A DNA stretch of 64,000 nucleotides from Clostridium sp. Marseille-P299 (GTDB lineage Bacteria; Bacillota; Clostridia; Lachnospirales; Lachnospiraceae), in NCBI RefSeq assembly GCF_900078195.1, contig NZ_FJVE01000007.1, forward strand, positions 1,054,001 through 1,118,000, read 5' to 3'. Below the pieces are notes generated by a model. That model was not told the origin of the DNA. It saw only the letters and a program-made list of their open reading frames with translations, and made no database searches. The translations under genes were made by a program, and so were the position numbers. This document shows, one piece after another, positions 44,577 to 53,733 of this stretch. The first letter of the stretch is position 1. Each line of letters opens with the position of its first letter.

Positions 44577-44615
44577 AAAATCAGCATTTATGTTTCAAAA
44601 TATGCTGATTTTTTA
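44577..44615 (+). terminator. Rho-independent terminator
   Basis: AAAATCAGCAT, 14-nt loop, ATGCTGATTTTTT. The 224 bp after it, up to 44839, are very AT-rich and show no clear feature. Confidence 0.8.
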
Positions 44616-44839
44616 TTTATCCTAATTGCTTTGTCCTATAACTATTTTAATCGCCTGAAATTATATTGCAATTTTGTAAAATGTTTAGAAAGATTGACAA
44701 ATATATATAATAATACTAGAATATTATATATTAATAATAAAATTCGATGAATATTAAAAGAGTAATAAAAATAGAACTTTATTATAAAAGATGTATATTG
44801 GATGATTATACATAAGAATAGAAAGGATGAAGTTTGATT

Positions 44840-46327
44840 ATGAATGAATTTTTAAGAATTAATCAAAACGATAATGTTGTAGTAGCATTAAAAAGTTTGC
44901 CAGCTGGTAAGACACTTGACGTAGATGGCAATCAATTAACATTATTAGAAGACATAAAAGCTGGCCATAAAATTGCCCTTACTGAGATTAAGAAAAGTGA
45001 GAATGTAATAAAATATGGATATCCAATTGGTAATGCGATTATGGATATTAAAAAAGGAGCTTGGGTACATACACATAACATTCAGACAAATCTTTCTGAA
45101 AAATTAGAATATACATATTCTCCAAAATTCCATGATATCAATACAATCAATGGACCAAAGAGTTTCCGTGGATTTCGCAGAAAAAATGGTGAGGTAGGTG
45201 TTCGTAATGAATTATGGATAGTACCTACAGTTGGATGTGTAAACGGAATTGCTGATATTATTATCAATGAATTTAAAGCAGAAGTTGGAGATTTAAAAAT
45301 TGATCATGTAGGTGTATTTAAGCATAATTATGGTTGCTCACAATTAGGTGATGACTTACATAATACAAGAAAAATTTTAGCGGATTTAGTAAAACATCCA
45401 AATGCAGGTGGTATTCTTGTACTTGGATTAGGTTGTGAAAACAATACAATGGATTCTTTTAAAGAAGTTCTTGGTGAAATAGATGAGGAAAGAGTCAAAT
45501 TCCTTGTAACTCAGCAAGTAGGCGATGAAGTTGAGATTGGTAAAAATCTTTTAAAAGAAATTTATGAAGTAATGAAGAAGGATGTTAGAGAAGAAGTTCC
45601 AATTTCTGAATTAAGAGTTGGTTTAAAATGTGGCGGATCTGATGGATTCTCAGGAATAACAGCAAATCCATTAATCGGTAAGTTCTCAGATTATTTAGTA
45701 TCCAATGGTGGTACAACAATTTTAACAGAAGTACCTGAAATGTTTGGTGCAGAAACTATTTTAATGGGCCGTGCGAAAGATGAAGCAACATTTGAAGATG
45801 TGGTACATTTAATTAATAACTTTAAAGATTATTTTGAACAGTATAATCAACCAATTTATGAAAATCCATCACCAGGAAATAAAGAGGGTGGTATTAGTAC
45901 ATTAGAGGAAAAATCCCTTGGTTGTACACAAAAAGGTGGACATAGTAAGGTAAGTGGAGTTTTAGGATATGGAGACCGCTTACAGCATAATGGATTCCAT
46001 TTGTTACAAGCACCTGGTAACGATTTAGTATCTACAACTGCACTTGGTTCTGCTGGTTGCCAGTTAGTGTTATTCTCAACAGGTAGAGGAACTCCTTTTG
46101 GTAGCCTTGTTCCAACCATTAAAATTGCTACCAATGATAATATCTTTAAGAAGAAACCAAGATGGATGGATTTTAATGCTGGTCAATTATTGGATGATAA
46201 GCCAATGGATGAATTGTGTGCAGAATTCTTTGAATACATTGTAAGTGTTGCAAATGGTGAGCTTACAAACAATGAGAAAAATGGAATTCATGAAATGGCT
46301 ATCTTTAAAGATGGTGTAACTGAATAA
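44840..46327 (+). CDS. uxaA: Altronate dehydratase (UxaA family), full length
   Basis: 495 residues from ATG at 44840 (AAAGGATG before it). N-terminal SAF-like domain (about 1-95, ending KKGAWVHTHNIQTNLSE), then the GD_AH_C catalytic part: FRGFRRKNGEVGVRNELWIVPTVGCVN, GVFKHNYGCSQLGDD, GLGCENNTMD, LKCGGSDGFSGITANPLIG, TEVPEMFGAE. The Cys and His residues expected to bind iron are present. It converts D-altronate to 2-keto-3-deoxy-gluconate in galacturonate/pectin catabolism. Stands alone here; other uxa genes are not in the window. The family also includes galactarate dehydratase, so the substrate is inferred. Confidence 0.88.
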   Translation: MNEFLRINQNDNVVVALKSLPAGKTLDVDGNQLTLLEDIKAGHKIALTEIKKSENVIKYGYPIGNAIMDIKKGAWVHTHNIQTNLSEKLEYTYSPKFHDINTINGPKSFRGFRRKNGEVGVRNELWIVPTVGCVNGIADIIINEFKAEVGDLKIDHVGVFKHNYGCSQLGDDLHNTRKILADLVKHPNAGGILVLGLGCENNTMDSFKEVLGEIDEERVKFLVTQQVGDEVEIGKNLLKEIYEVMKKDVREEVPISELRVGLKCGGSDGFSGITANPLIGKFSDYLVSNGGTTILTEVPEMFGAETILMGRAKDEATFEDVVHLINNFKDYFEQYNQPIYENPSPGNKEGGISTLEEKSLGCTQKGGHSKVSGVLGYGDRLQHNGFHLLQAPGNDLVSTTALGSAGCQLVLFSTGRGTPFGSLVPTIKIATNDNIFKKKPRWMDFNAGQLLDDKPMDELCAEFFEYIVSVANGELTNNEKNGIHEMAIFKDGVTE

Positions 46328-46351
46328 GTATAATTATGTGAAATAATAAAG

Positions 46352-46396
46352 CGAGAAAGATACTCTACTATTAGTAGGAGTCTTTCTCGTTTTTTT
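46352..46396 (+). terminator. Terminator of uxaA
   Basis: CGAGAAAGA (46352-46360) with TCTTTCTCG (46381-46389), inner ACTC/GAGT pairing, then seven T. Confidence 0.85.
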
Positions 46397-46551
46397 GTAG
46401 GAGTTTTTAGTGTATGACATATTAAGGTAGTCAGTTCCTTTTGAAACAGTACCTTTTGTTTTTATTTATTTTCTAAGAAGTGTATACGAATTATTTAAAA
46501 AACTTCTCATGTTTGAAATTTCGTGGTAATATTATAAAGTTAGTATATAAG

Positions 46552-46727
46552 ACTTAGATACGATAAGACTTAGATACGATAAGACTTAAACACGATAAGA
46601 CTTAAACACGATAAGACTTAAACACGATAAGACTTAAACACGATAAGTCTTAAACACGATAAGTCTTAATCCAGGTAAGAAATAAATCAGATAAGTCTTA
46701 AGCTAGATAAGCCTTAACCAGACAAGG
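46552..46727 (+). repeat. Tandem array of eleven 16-bp units
   Basis: Units follow ACTTARAYACGATAAG. Copies 1-2 are identical, 3-6 are identical, and copies 7-11 become progressively different towards the downstream gene (TCTTAATCCAGGTAAG, TCTTAAGCTAGATAAG). The array fills most of the 471-bp gap between uxaA and the alanyl-tRNA editing gene. Without spacers and with short units it is not a CRISPR. Confidence 0.85.
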
Positions 46728-46798
46728 CTTATATCCTAGATCCATTAGGAATAAAACTTCAACAAACGCAAAAAGTGAGCGTAAGAATGGAGAGTATA

Positions 46799-47944
46799 AT
46801 GACAAGAAAATTATTCTATGAAGATAGCCATATAAAAGAATTTGAGGCAAAAGTGATAGATTGTATTAAAGATAACGATGCTTATCAAATTATATTAGAT
46901 CAAACCGCTTTTTTCCCAGAAGGTGGTGGACAGACAAGTGATACTGGACGAATTTTGGATATAGAAGTATATGATGTTCGTGAAAAAGATGATGTTATTT
47001 ATCATTATACAAAAGAACCTCTTATCGTAGGACAAAGTGTGGTAGGAGTTATAGATTATAAAGAGCGATTCTCTAAGATGCAACAGCATACAGGAGAACA
47101 CATTATATCTGGACTTGTGAATCGCTATTTTGGGTATGACAATGTAGGCTTCCATTTGGGAAAAGAAAAAGTGACGATGGATTTTAATGGAGATTTAACT
47201 TCTGAAGATTTAAGAAAGATAGAATTAGAGGCCAATGAAGTTGTTGCGAGAAATCTTAAAATTGAAGTCTTATATCCAAGCAAAGAAGAACTTAAGAATA
47301 TCCAGTATCGCAGCAAAATAGAGATTGAGGGACAAGTTCGTATTGTTGAAATTCCAGGGATTGATTGCTGTGCATGTTGTGCTCCACACGTGAAATACAC
47401 TGGTGAAATTGGCATTATTAAAATAATTGATTCTGAAAAATACAAAGGCGGTATTCGTGTAAGCATGTTATGTGGTTTTCGCGCTCTTGAAGATTACAAC
47501 ATGAAAGAACAAAACGTAAATAAAATCTCAGTATTATTATCTGCAAAACCAGAAAAAATATCCGTGTCAGTTGAGAACTTAAAGAATGAGATTAGTATTT
47601 TAAAAGGTCGCATCTTTGCATTACAAGAAAAACAAGTAGCAGAGGCAATAAATCAAATTAAAGAAGATGCTACATTAGCGATACTTTTCGATGAAGAACT
47701 TGATAATAATGCAATGCGTAAATTTGTAAATGGAGCAATGGAAAAGTGCAAGGGACTTTGCGGAGCCTTTGTTGGAAATGATTTAGAGGGATATCGATAC
47801 ATTCTTGGAAGTAAAACAATTGATGTGCGAGATACTGCAAAAATGTTAAATGAAGCTTTTAGTGGAAAAGGTGGCGGTAAGCCTGAAATGGTGCAAGGAT
47901 CCTTACATGGAACAAAAGCAAATATTGAGCAGTTGCTTAGCTAG
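46799..47944 (+). CDS. Alanyl-tRNA editing protein (AlaX-L type, with DHHA1-like tail)
   Basis: 381 residues from ATG at 46799 (GGAGAG before it). TAFFPEGGGQTSDTGRI and QHTGEHIISG carry the editing-site HxxxH. CCACCAPHVKYTGEIGIIKI supplies the Cys and His that complete zinc binding, as in the AlaRS editing domain. The C-terminal part (CGFRALEDYN, coiled coil, then FSGKGGGKPEMVQGSL) is DHHA1-like. No aminoacylation domain is present. It hydrolyses mischarged Ser- or Gly-tRNA(Ala). Confidence 0.9.
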   Translation: MTRKLFYEDSHIKEFEAKVIDCIKDNDAYQIILDQTAFFPEGGGQTSDTGRILDIEVYDVREKDDVIYHYTKEPLIVGQSVVGVIDYKERFSKMQQHTGEHIISGLVNRYFGYDNVGFHLGKEKVTMDFNGDLTSEDLRKIELEANEVVARNLKIEVLYPSKEELKNIQYRSKIEIEGQVRIVEIPGIDCCACCAPHVKYTGEIGIIKIIDSEKYKGGIRVSMLCGFRALEDYNMKEQNVNKISVLLSAKPEKISVSVENLKNEISILKGRIFALQEKQVAEAINQIKEDATLAILFDEELDNNAMRKFVNGAMEKCKGLCGAFVGNDLEGYRYILGSKTIDVRDTAKMLNEAFSGKGGGKPEMVQGSLHGTKANIEQLLS

Positions 47945-48013
47945 AGAATCATGAGATAAGAGAATTTTGAAATAAGAGAACTACAAATATAAAATATAAT
48001 GAAAGAGGGTTAA

Positions 48014-48691
48014 ATGGTACAATCAATAAAACAAGATTTATTGGAACTTGCAGAACCAAAATATCAAGAATTTACTAGTAAGCTATTACCGGGAATTGAT
48101 AATATTTTAGGGGTTCGACTACCGGCATTACGCAAGCTTGCGAAGGATATTTTAAAAGATAATCCTATGGAATATTTGGAGAATGCAACAGAGGATTCCT
48201 TTGAAGAAATTATGTTGCAGGGCATGGTCATTGGTGGTTTAAAAGATATTGATTTAGTGTTTCATTATATTGAAGAGTTTCTTCCTAAAATCAATAATTG
48301 GTCTGTATGTGATAGCTTTTGCGCGGGACTTAAGATTTCTAAAAAGTATCCAAAGGAAATGTGGCAATTTATACAGCCTTATTTAAAAGATGATAGGGAA
48401 TATTTTATTCGATTTGCAGTAGTTATGTTATTAAATTACTATGTTGATGAAGAGCATATTGCAGAAGCACTACAAGCCCTAGATCAAATAAAACATGATG
48501 CATACTATGTAAAAATGGCTGTGGCATGGGCAATATCGATTTATTATATCAAATTACCAGAACGTACATTGGAGTATCTAAAATATAATTCACTGGATGA
48601 TTTTACTTATAATAAAGCTTTACAAAAAATCACTGAATCGCTACGAGTTGATAAAGAAACAAAGCAGATGATTAGAAATATGAAACGTTAA
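48014..48691 (+). CDS. DNA alkylation repair protein (AlkD-like HEAT-repeat glycosylase family)
   Basis: 225 residues, all helical. LGVRLPALRKLAKDI and WSVCDSFCAGLK are the AlkD-family landmarks, followed by RFAVVMLLNYYVDE and YYVKMAVAWAISIYYIK. Full length for the family. AlkD-type enzymes excise positively charged alkylpurines, though many relatives in clostridia are untested. GAAAGAGGG ribosome-binding site. Confidence 0.88.
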   Translation: MVQSIKQDLLELAEPKYQEFTSKLLPGIDNILGVRLPALRKLAKDILKDNPMEYLENATEDSFEEIMLQGMVIGGLKDIDLVFHYIEEFLPKINNWSVCDSFCAGLKISKKYPKEMWQFIQPYLKDDREYFIRFAVVMLLNYYVDEEHIAEALQALDQIKHDAYYVKMAVAWAISIYYIKLPERTLEYLKYNSLDDFTYNKALQKITESLRVDKETKQMIRNMKR

Positions 48692-48756
48692 TTAGAGATC
48701 AAAGCGAGTTTAATTAACAATGCAAAAGATAAAATGTAGTAAACGGGGAGATAAAA

Positions 48757-49200
48757 ATGTTTGATTTTAAGTTTGATTGGAATGATGAATTACGAATCCA
48801 TATTAATGATATTGATGAACAACACAAGGAACTATTTCGTATTGGACGAGATATAGAACAACTATTAATGATTCATTGTATTGGTGTTAAATCGGAACAA
48901 CTTTTAAAAATTGTGGGTGATTTAAGAGATTATACAGCTTATCATTTTTATGAAGAAGAAAAGCTAATGGAATTAACGCAGTATTCACAATTAGAGGAAC
49001 ATGTTAAGGAACATGCAACTTTTCGAAGTGAAGTTCTTAGCATAGATGTTCCTAATTTATCAAAGCATCCATATGAAGAGTTGTCTAAAATCAAGGATAT
49101 GATTCAAAATCATGTTTTTATGCACATAATGGAACATGATAGAAAGATGGCAGAAGAAATTCGAATAAGATTAAGTTCTACCAGTGCGCCGAAGAAATAA
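48757..49200 (+). CDS. Bacteriohemerythrin
   Basis: 147 residues. A four-helix-bundle protein with the di-iron ligands visible: HIND and DEQHKELF (helix A), YHFYEEEKLM (HxxxE, helix B), EHVKEHATF (helix C) and HIMEHD (helix D). It binds oxygen or nitric oxide and probably protects an anaerobe from oxygen exposure or supplies a sensor. CGGGGAG ribosome-binding site. Followed 31 nt later by the NudC-like gene, so both may be co-transcribed. Confidence 0.92.
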   Translation: MFDFKFDWNDELRIHINDIDEQHKELFRIGRDIEQLLMIHCIGVKSEQLLKIVGDLRDYTAYHFYEEEKLMELTQYSQLEEHVKEHATFRSEVLSIDVPNLSKHPYEELSKIKDMIQNHVFMHIMEHDRKMAEEIRIRLSSTSAPKK

Positions 49201-49231
49201 AATGAGAAAAAAGTTAGAAAGGTCTTTTAAA

Positions 49232-50074
49232 ATGATACAAGATATAACACCATTAAGATTTAGAAATGAATTTGAGATCCGTGCACCAAAAAGCACTGAC
49301 TATGTTTTATATTATAAAAATAATGAAATCCTGTTAAAAAACGATGAGGAACCTAGCATACCAACATTCCATGATCTTGAAAAATTAGATGCTTTAATTT
49401 ATGAAAAGAGTGATTATCTTTTTCATATTGATGGAAACTGTTTCTTTTTAGTTAGGAATTTGGATATAAAGGAATCAAGCTCTTATCAGATGTATGATAC
49501 ACAAATACTACGTACATTTGAACCAATGTGGTTAGCATTTGCAGCGATTACTGGTAAGCATCTTTTCCACTTCTATCAGGACAATCGATATTGTGGACGT
49601 TGTGGAAAAGAAATGAGAAAAAGTCAGAAAGAACGCGCATTATGCTGTGACTCTTGTCATAATATTGTGTATCCTAAGATTTCACCAGCAATAATGGTTG
49701 CTATTACAGATGGAGATAAAATTTTATTAACGAAATATTCTAAGGGTATTTATAAAAGATATGGTTTGGTCGCCGGATTTGTTGAAATCGGGGAGACATT
49801 AGAGCAAACGATTGAGAGAGAAGTAATGGAAGAGGTCGGATTAAAAGTTAAAAATATTCGTTATTATAAAAATCAGCCTTGGGCATTTTCTTCTTCCTTG
49901 CTAGTTGGTTTCTTTGCAGATTTAGATGGCTCTTCAGAAGTAAGATTAGATGAAAATGAATTGGCAGAAGCTGTTTGGGTAACAAGGGAAGAGATACCTG
50001 AAAACCCTATAAAAATCAGTTTGTCAAATGAAATGATAGACGTATTTAAAAATGGCTTAGAACCTAAAATATAA
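49232..50074 (+). CDS. nudC: NADH pyrophosphatase / NAD-cap decapping Nudix hydrolase NudC
   Basis: 280 residues from ATG at 49232 (GAAAGG upstream); a start at 49202 has no site. Zinc ribbon YCGRCGKEM...CCDSCHN (about 121-144), then VYPKISPAIMVAI. The Nudix box GFVEIGETLEQTIEREVMEE is complete and followed by the NudC-specific YKNQPWAFSSSLLVGF (SQPWPFPxS-type motif). Hydrolyses NADH to NMNH and AMP and can remove NAD caps from RNA. Confidence 0.92.
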   Translation: MIQDITPLRFRNEFEIRAPKSTDYVLYYKNNEILLKNDEEPSIPTFHDLEKLDALIYEKSDYLFHIDGNCFFLVRNLDIKESSSYQMYDTQILRTFEPMWLAFAAITGKHLFHFYQDNRYCGRCGKEMRKSQKERALCCDSCHNIVYPKISPAIMVAITDGDKILLTKYSKGIYKRYGLVAGFVEIGETLEQTIEREVMEEVGLKVKNIRYYKNQPWAFSSSLLVGFFADLDGSSEVRLDENELAEAVWVTREEIPENPIKISLSNEMIDVFKNGLEPKI

Positions 50075-50121
50075 AAATTTAATGAAGCTTCTACATATAT
50101 TATTTCAGAGTATTAGCTTTT

Positions 50122-50310
50122 ATGATATAATGAGAACGGAGTGAGGCAGACACAAGCTCGCTTGTGGATGCCGATCGGAGTGACAAGATCATGAACGTTT
50201 TTTGTTCATGATATAATGAGAACGGAGTGAGGTAGACGCAAGCTCGCTTGCGGGTACCGATTGGAGCAACAAGATCATGAACTGCCTTTGTTCATGATAT
50301 AATGAGAATG
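50122..50310 (+). repeat. Two 86-bp structured tandem repeats plus a partial third
   Basis: Units at 50122-50207 and 50208-50293, with 17 bp of a third. Each has a stem GGCA-GA-CACAAGC...GCTTGTG-GA-TGCC. In unit 2 it becomes GGTA-GA-CGCAAGC...GCTTGCG-GG-TACC, with both partners changed together at two pairs. Each unit also ends in the hairpin ATCATGAAC/GTTCATGAT. The paired changes argue that the fold is maintained. It lies 76 bp upstream of the M32 carboxypeptidase gene. Confidence 0.8.
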
Positions 50311-50385
50311 GAATGGCAAATCATTGTGTATTAAGGTTTTTAAAATTAGTATACAAGGAAATGAAACAATATGAAGGAGGTATTT

Positions 50386-51882
50386 ATGAACGAAACTTTT
50401 CAGAAACTACAACCATATATGGATAAGATAACGGGGTTATCAACTGCCTTAACTATTTTAAATTGGGATCTTGAAACATTAGCGCCAAAGGGTGGTGTCG
50501 ACAATACAGCAAAGGCTATGGGAAGCCTATCTGGTGAATTATATGGCACAATCATGAACGATGATGTAAGAGCAATTTTAAAGGAATTAGAAAGTGAAAC
50601 TGATTTATCAGAGAAAGAAAAGGGAATCGTAAAGATTTGGTCAAAAGAATTCCAGTCTTTAGAAAAGATTCCAAAAGATGAATATCAAGAGTATTCTGAA
50701 TTAACAGCTAAATCCGGTATGATATGGCAGAAAGCAAAAGCTGCCAATGATTACAGTATGTTTGAGCCATACCTTGATAAATTAATAGATTTTAACAAAC
50801 GTTTTGCTGGATATCGAGCAAAAGAAGGTCAGAAATTATATGATGTATTGCTTGATGATTTTGAAGAAGGCTTTACAACTGAAAAACTAGATGAATTCTT
50901 TGCTAAATTAAAGGAAGAAATTGTTCCATTATTAAAAGCAGTTGTTGTAAAGAATAACATGATTGATAAGAGCTATAACTATAGATCATTTGATACGAAG
51001 AAACAAGATTCTTTTAATCGATGGATTGCTGCATACTTAGGATTTGATTTTAATAAAGGTGTAATTGCAGAGAGTGAACATCCATTTACAACAGAATTAC
51101 ATAATCATGATGTTCGTATCACAACTCATTATTATGAAAATAATTTAGAAAGCGCTATGTTTTCCACTATTCATGAGACTGGCCATGCACTTTATGAAAT
51201 GGGTGTATCCGATGAACTTACTCAAACATTAGCTGGTGGTGGTGCTTCTATGGGAATGCACGAATCTCAATCTAGATTTTTTGAAAATGTAATTGGTCGT
51301 AGTGAAGCTTTTTGGAGACCTATCTTTGGTAGATTAAAAGCAACATTTTTTGAAGAATTAAAAGATTTATCACTTGATAATTTTATCAAAGGTATTAATA
51401 AAGTTGAGCCAGGGCTTATCCGTACAGAAGCAGATGAATTAACCTATTGTCTTCATATTATGGTTCGTTATGAAATTGAAAAGCTTATTTTTGAAGGTAA
51501 AGTTACAACAAAAGAATTACCAGAATTATGGAATGCAAAATATGAAGAGTACTTAGGAATCCGCCCAAAGACAGATGCGGAAGGTATTTTACAAGATACT
51601 CACTGGTCTGGTGGTAGCTTTGGTTATTTCCCATCTTATGCACTTGGTAATGCAATTGCTGCGCAACTTTACGCATATATGGATAAACAAATGGATATTG
51701 ATGAAATTTTACGTAAAGGTGAAGTTTCTAAGATTGTTGCTTTCTTAAGAGAGCATATCCATCAATATGGTAAGTTAAAGAAAACGGATGATTTCTTAAT
51801 GGAAATTATGAATGAATCCTTTAACCCAACATATTATGTTGATTATTTAAAGGAGAAATTTACAAGAATTTATGAGCTATAA
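50386..51882 (+). CDS. M32-family metallocarboxypeptidase
   Basis: 498 residues from ATG at 50386 (AAGGAGG upstream). Active-site motif STIHETGHALYEMG (HExxH, about residue 262), preceded by the M32-specific HPFTTELHNHDVRITTHY and followed by MGMHESQSRFFENVIGRS. GIRPKTDAEGILQDTHWSGGSFGYFPSYALGN is also typical. Cytoplasmic Zn/Co carboxypeptidase that trims C-terminal residues from peptides. Its stop overlaps the DUF3781 gene by 11 nt. Confidence 0.95.
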   Translation: MNETFQKLQPYMDKITGLSTALTILNWDLETLAPKGGVDNTAKAMGSLSGELYGTIMNDDVRAILKELESETDLSEKEKGIVKIWSKEFQSLEKIPKDEYQEYSELTAKSGMIWQKAKAANDYSMFEPYLDKLIDFNKRFAGYRAKEGQKLYDVLLDDFEEGFTTEKLDEFFAKLKEEIVPLLKAVVVKNNMIDKSYNYRSFDTKKQDSFNRWIAAYLGFDFNKGVIAESEHPFTTELHNHDVRITTHYYENNLESAMFSTIHETGHALYEMGVSDELTQTLAGGGASMGMHESQSRFFENVIGRSEAFWRPIFGRLKATFFEELKDLSLDNFIKGINKVEPGLIRTEADELTYCLHIMVRYEIEKLIFEGKVTTKELPELWNAKYEEYLGIRPKTDAEGILQDTHWSGGSFGYFPSYALGNAIAAQLYAYMDKQMDIDEILRKGEVSKIVAFLREHIHQYGKLKKTDDFLMEIMNESFNPTYYVDYLKEKFTRIYEL

Positions 51883-52132
51883 TAACCATGAATGTGAACT
51901 GATATTAAATATAGATCAGTTGCATACAACTGTTTTAGGAATAGAACGAATTAAAAGGAATCTATCTTTGGTAGTGGATGATGTTGTTATATGGTGTAAA
52001 GAAATAATAAAAAATCCAGATGCATCCATAATTAGGCGGGGCAAAAACTGGTATATCGTTTTAGATAATTGTGAAATTACAGTAAATGCTTACAGTTACA
52101 CGATAATAACTGCACATAAAATCAAATCATAG
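51872..52132 (+). CDS. DUF3781 protein
   Basis: 86 residues. LHTTVLGIERIKRNLSLVVDDVVIWCKEII and RRGKNWYIVLDNCEITVNAYSYTIITAHK are strong matches to the short DUF3781 family as I know it. The start codon lies inside the end of the M32 gene (11-nt overlap in another frame), with AAGGAG a little upstream, so translation is probably coupled. Function unknown. Confidence 0.8.
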   Translation: MSYNNHECELILNIDQLHTTVLGIERIKRNLSLVVDDVVIWCKEIIKNPDASIIRRGKNWYIVLDNCEITVNAYSYTIITAHKIKS

Positions 52133-52213
52133 ATCTAATTATAAAAAAATTTAGTCGGTTATTAAAGATCATTAATTAATAAGTATATTAAGTTCATTTA
52201 TTACATTATTTAT

Positions 52214-52260
52214 AAAACACCTAAAAATACTTTTAGCCGAGGTATTTTTTAGGTGTTTTA
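52214..52260 (+). terminator. Rho-independent terminator
   Basis: AAAACACCTAAAAATAC (52214-52230) with GTATTTTTTAGGTGTTTT (52242-52259). The rest of the 327-bp gap to the PRPP synthetase gene shows nothing else I can support. Confidence 0.8.
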
Positions 52261-52459
52261 TCTTTATATTCAAATTCATACTTTTTTTCTTATAGAAAAT
52301 AATATTTATTAAGAAGCTATTAAATAAGTGATTAAAAAGAGTTTGTAGAGAAGTAGCTGAAGAGAGGGGTAGTGTATAGTTTAATTATGTATAAAATTTA
52401 CATACGGATTGAATTATTTAATAAGTAATATATAATGGAAAATATAGGAGGTGTTTTAA

Positions 52460-53563
52460 ATGTGCGATAAGTATAATGAAACAGTCCCAATAGCTATTAT
52501 TCCATTGTATGGAACAGAAGAACTTACACAAAAGATTAGTTACTATTTGGAAAGTATTTATAATTCTAGTGATAGTCGGATTATAGATACGAAGCTTTTA
52601 CGCTTTGCAACTGGGGATGCAAAAGCAATTCTTGAAAGTACAGTTAGAGGCATGGATGTCTATATTATCATGGATGTAGGCAATTATAGTTGTAAATTCA
52701 ATATGTATGGAAGAGAAGTTATTATGTCTCCAGATGAACATTTTCAAAACCTAAAAAGAGTAATCTCTGCCATTGGTGGTAAAGCAAATCGTATTTCTGT
52801 TATTTCCCCTATGTTATATGCAGCAAGGCAAGATCGAAGAATATCAAGGGAATCTTTGGATTGTGCAGTTGCTTTAAAAGAACTAGAATCTATTGGTGTT
52901 AAGAATATTATGGCATTTGACATGCACGATGATAGAGTTCAAAACGCCGTTCCATTTATGGGGTTTGATAATCTCATGCCTGTATATCAAGTGATTAAAG
53001 CAATGAATAAACATTATCCTGACATTTTCTTAAATGAAGAAAACATGTTAGTTGTTAGCCCAGACCTTGGAGGTACAAACCGTAATCTTTTGTATGCAAA
53101 TGAATTGGGTTTAGATATGGGATTATTTTATAAGAGAAGATCTCGTAAAATGGTACATGGTAAATACCCAGTAAAGGAGCATAAATATATTGGACCAGAT
53201 GTAAGTAATAAAGACATACTAATTGCAGATGACATTATTGCTTCGGGGGAAACAATTTTAGATGTAGCAAAAAGAATGAAAGAGCTTGGAGCTAATCGTA
53301 TTTTTATTGCAGTAACCTTTGGATTATTTACTGAAGGGGTTAGTCAATATAATAAAGCCTATGATGAAGGGGTAATCGAAGCAGTCTTTATTACCAATGC
53401 AACATATCGTAGTGAGGAAGTGTTGAATGCACCTTGGTATAAAGGAGTAGACATCTCAAAATATATTGCTTATTACATATATTGTGTAAATTCAGGAAAA
53501 TCAATTTCAAATATTTTAGATCCACATATAAAAATCCAAGCTTTATTATCGAAAAAGAAGTAA
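52460..53563 (+). CDS. prs: Ribose-phosphate pyrophosphokinase (PRPP synthetase), divergent form
   Basis: 367 residues, longer than the usual ~315. SVISPMLYAARQDRRISRESL corresponds to the ATP-binding flexible loop (PY.RqDR), and FDMHDDRVQNAVP to the divalent-ion His/Asp site. VVSPDLGGTNR and DILIADDIIASGETILDVAKRM form the PRPP-binding loop. The insertion at the N-terminus (GTEELTQKISYYLESIYN) and the long C-terminus suggest the second, clostridial Prs type. Makes PRPP for nucleotide, His and Trp synthesis. AGGAGGTG ribosome-binding site. Confidence 0.9.
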   Translation: MCDKYNETVPIAIIPLYGTEELTQKISYYLESIYNSSDSRIIDTKLLRFATGDAKAILESTVRGMDVYIIMDVGNYSCKFNMYGREVIMSPDEHFQNLKRVISAIGGKANRISVISPMLYAARQDRRISRESLDCAVALKELESIGVKNIMAFDMHDDRVQNAVPFMGFDNLMPVYQVIKAMNKHYPDIFLNEENMLVVSPDLGGTNRNLLYANELGLDMGLFYKRRSRKMVHGKYPVKEHKYIGPDVSNKDILIADDIIASGETILDVAKRMKELGANRIFIAVTFGLFTEGVSQYNKAYDEGVIEAVFITNATYRSEEVLNAPWYKGVDISKYIAYYIYCVNSGKSISNILDPHIKIQALLSKKK

Positions 53564-53663
53564 TCCTATGGGAACCGTATTCAGCACAATAGCACGAAAT
53601 AGCTATGTAGTAGTTGCTTTTATCTTTCAACAATCGCATAGGAAGAATGTTTTGTTAAAAGGG

Positions 53664-53707
53664 AAAGAGCCGATAACCGCATTTAAATAGCAAGTTATCG
53701 GCTCTTT
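53664..53707. terminator. Bidirectional terminator between converging genes
   Basis: AAAGAGCCGATAAC (53664-53677) and GTTATCGGCTCTTT (53694-53707) are perfect over 14 bp, with T-rich flanks. Serves prs and the minus-strand membrane protein gene. Confidence 0.8.
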
Positions 53708-53733
53708 GTCTGTATATCCTTTGGCACCTCTTT

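Noticed and set aside
46552..46727. CRISPR array
   Set aside because: Units are 16 bp and directly adjacent, without spacers, and no cas gene is in the window.
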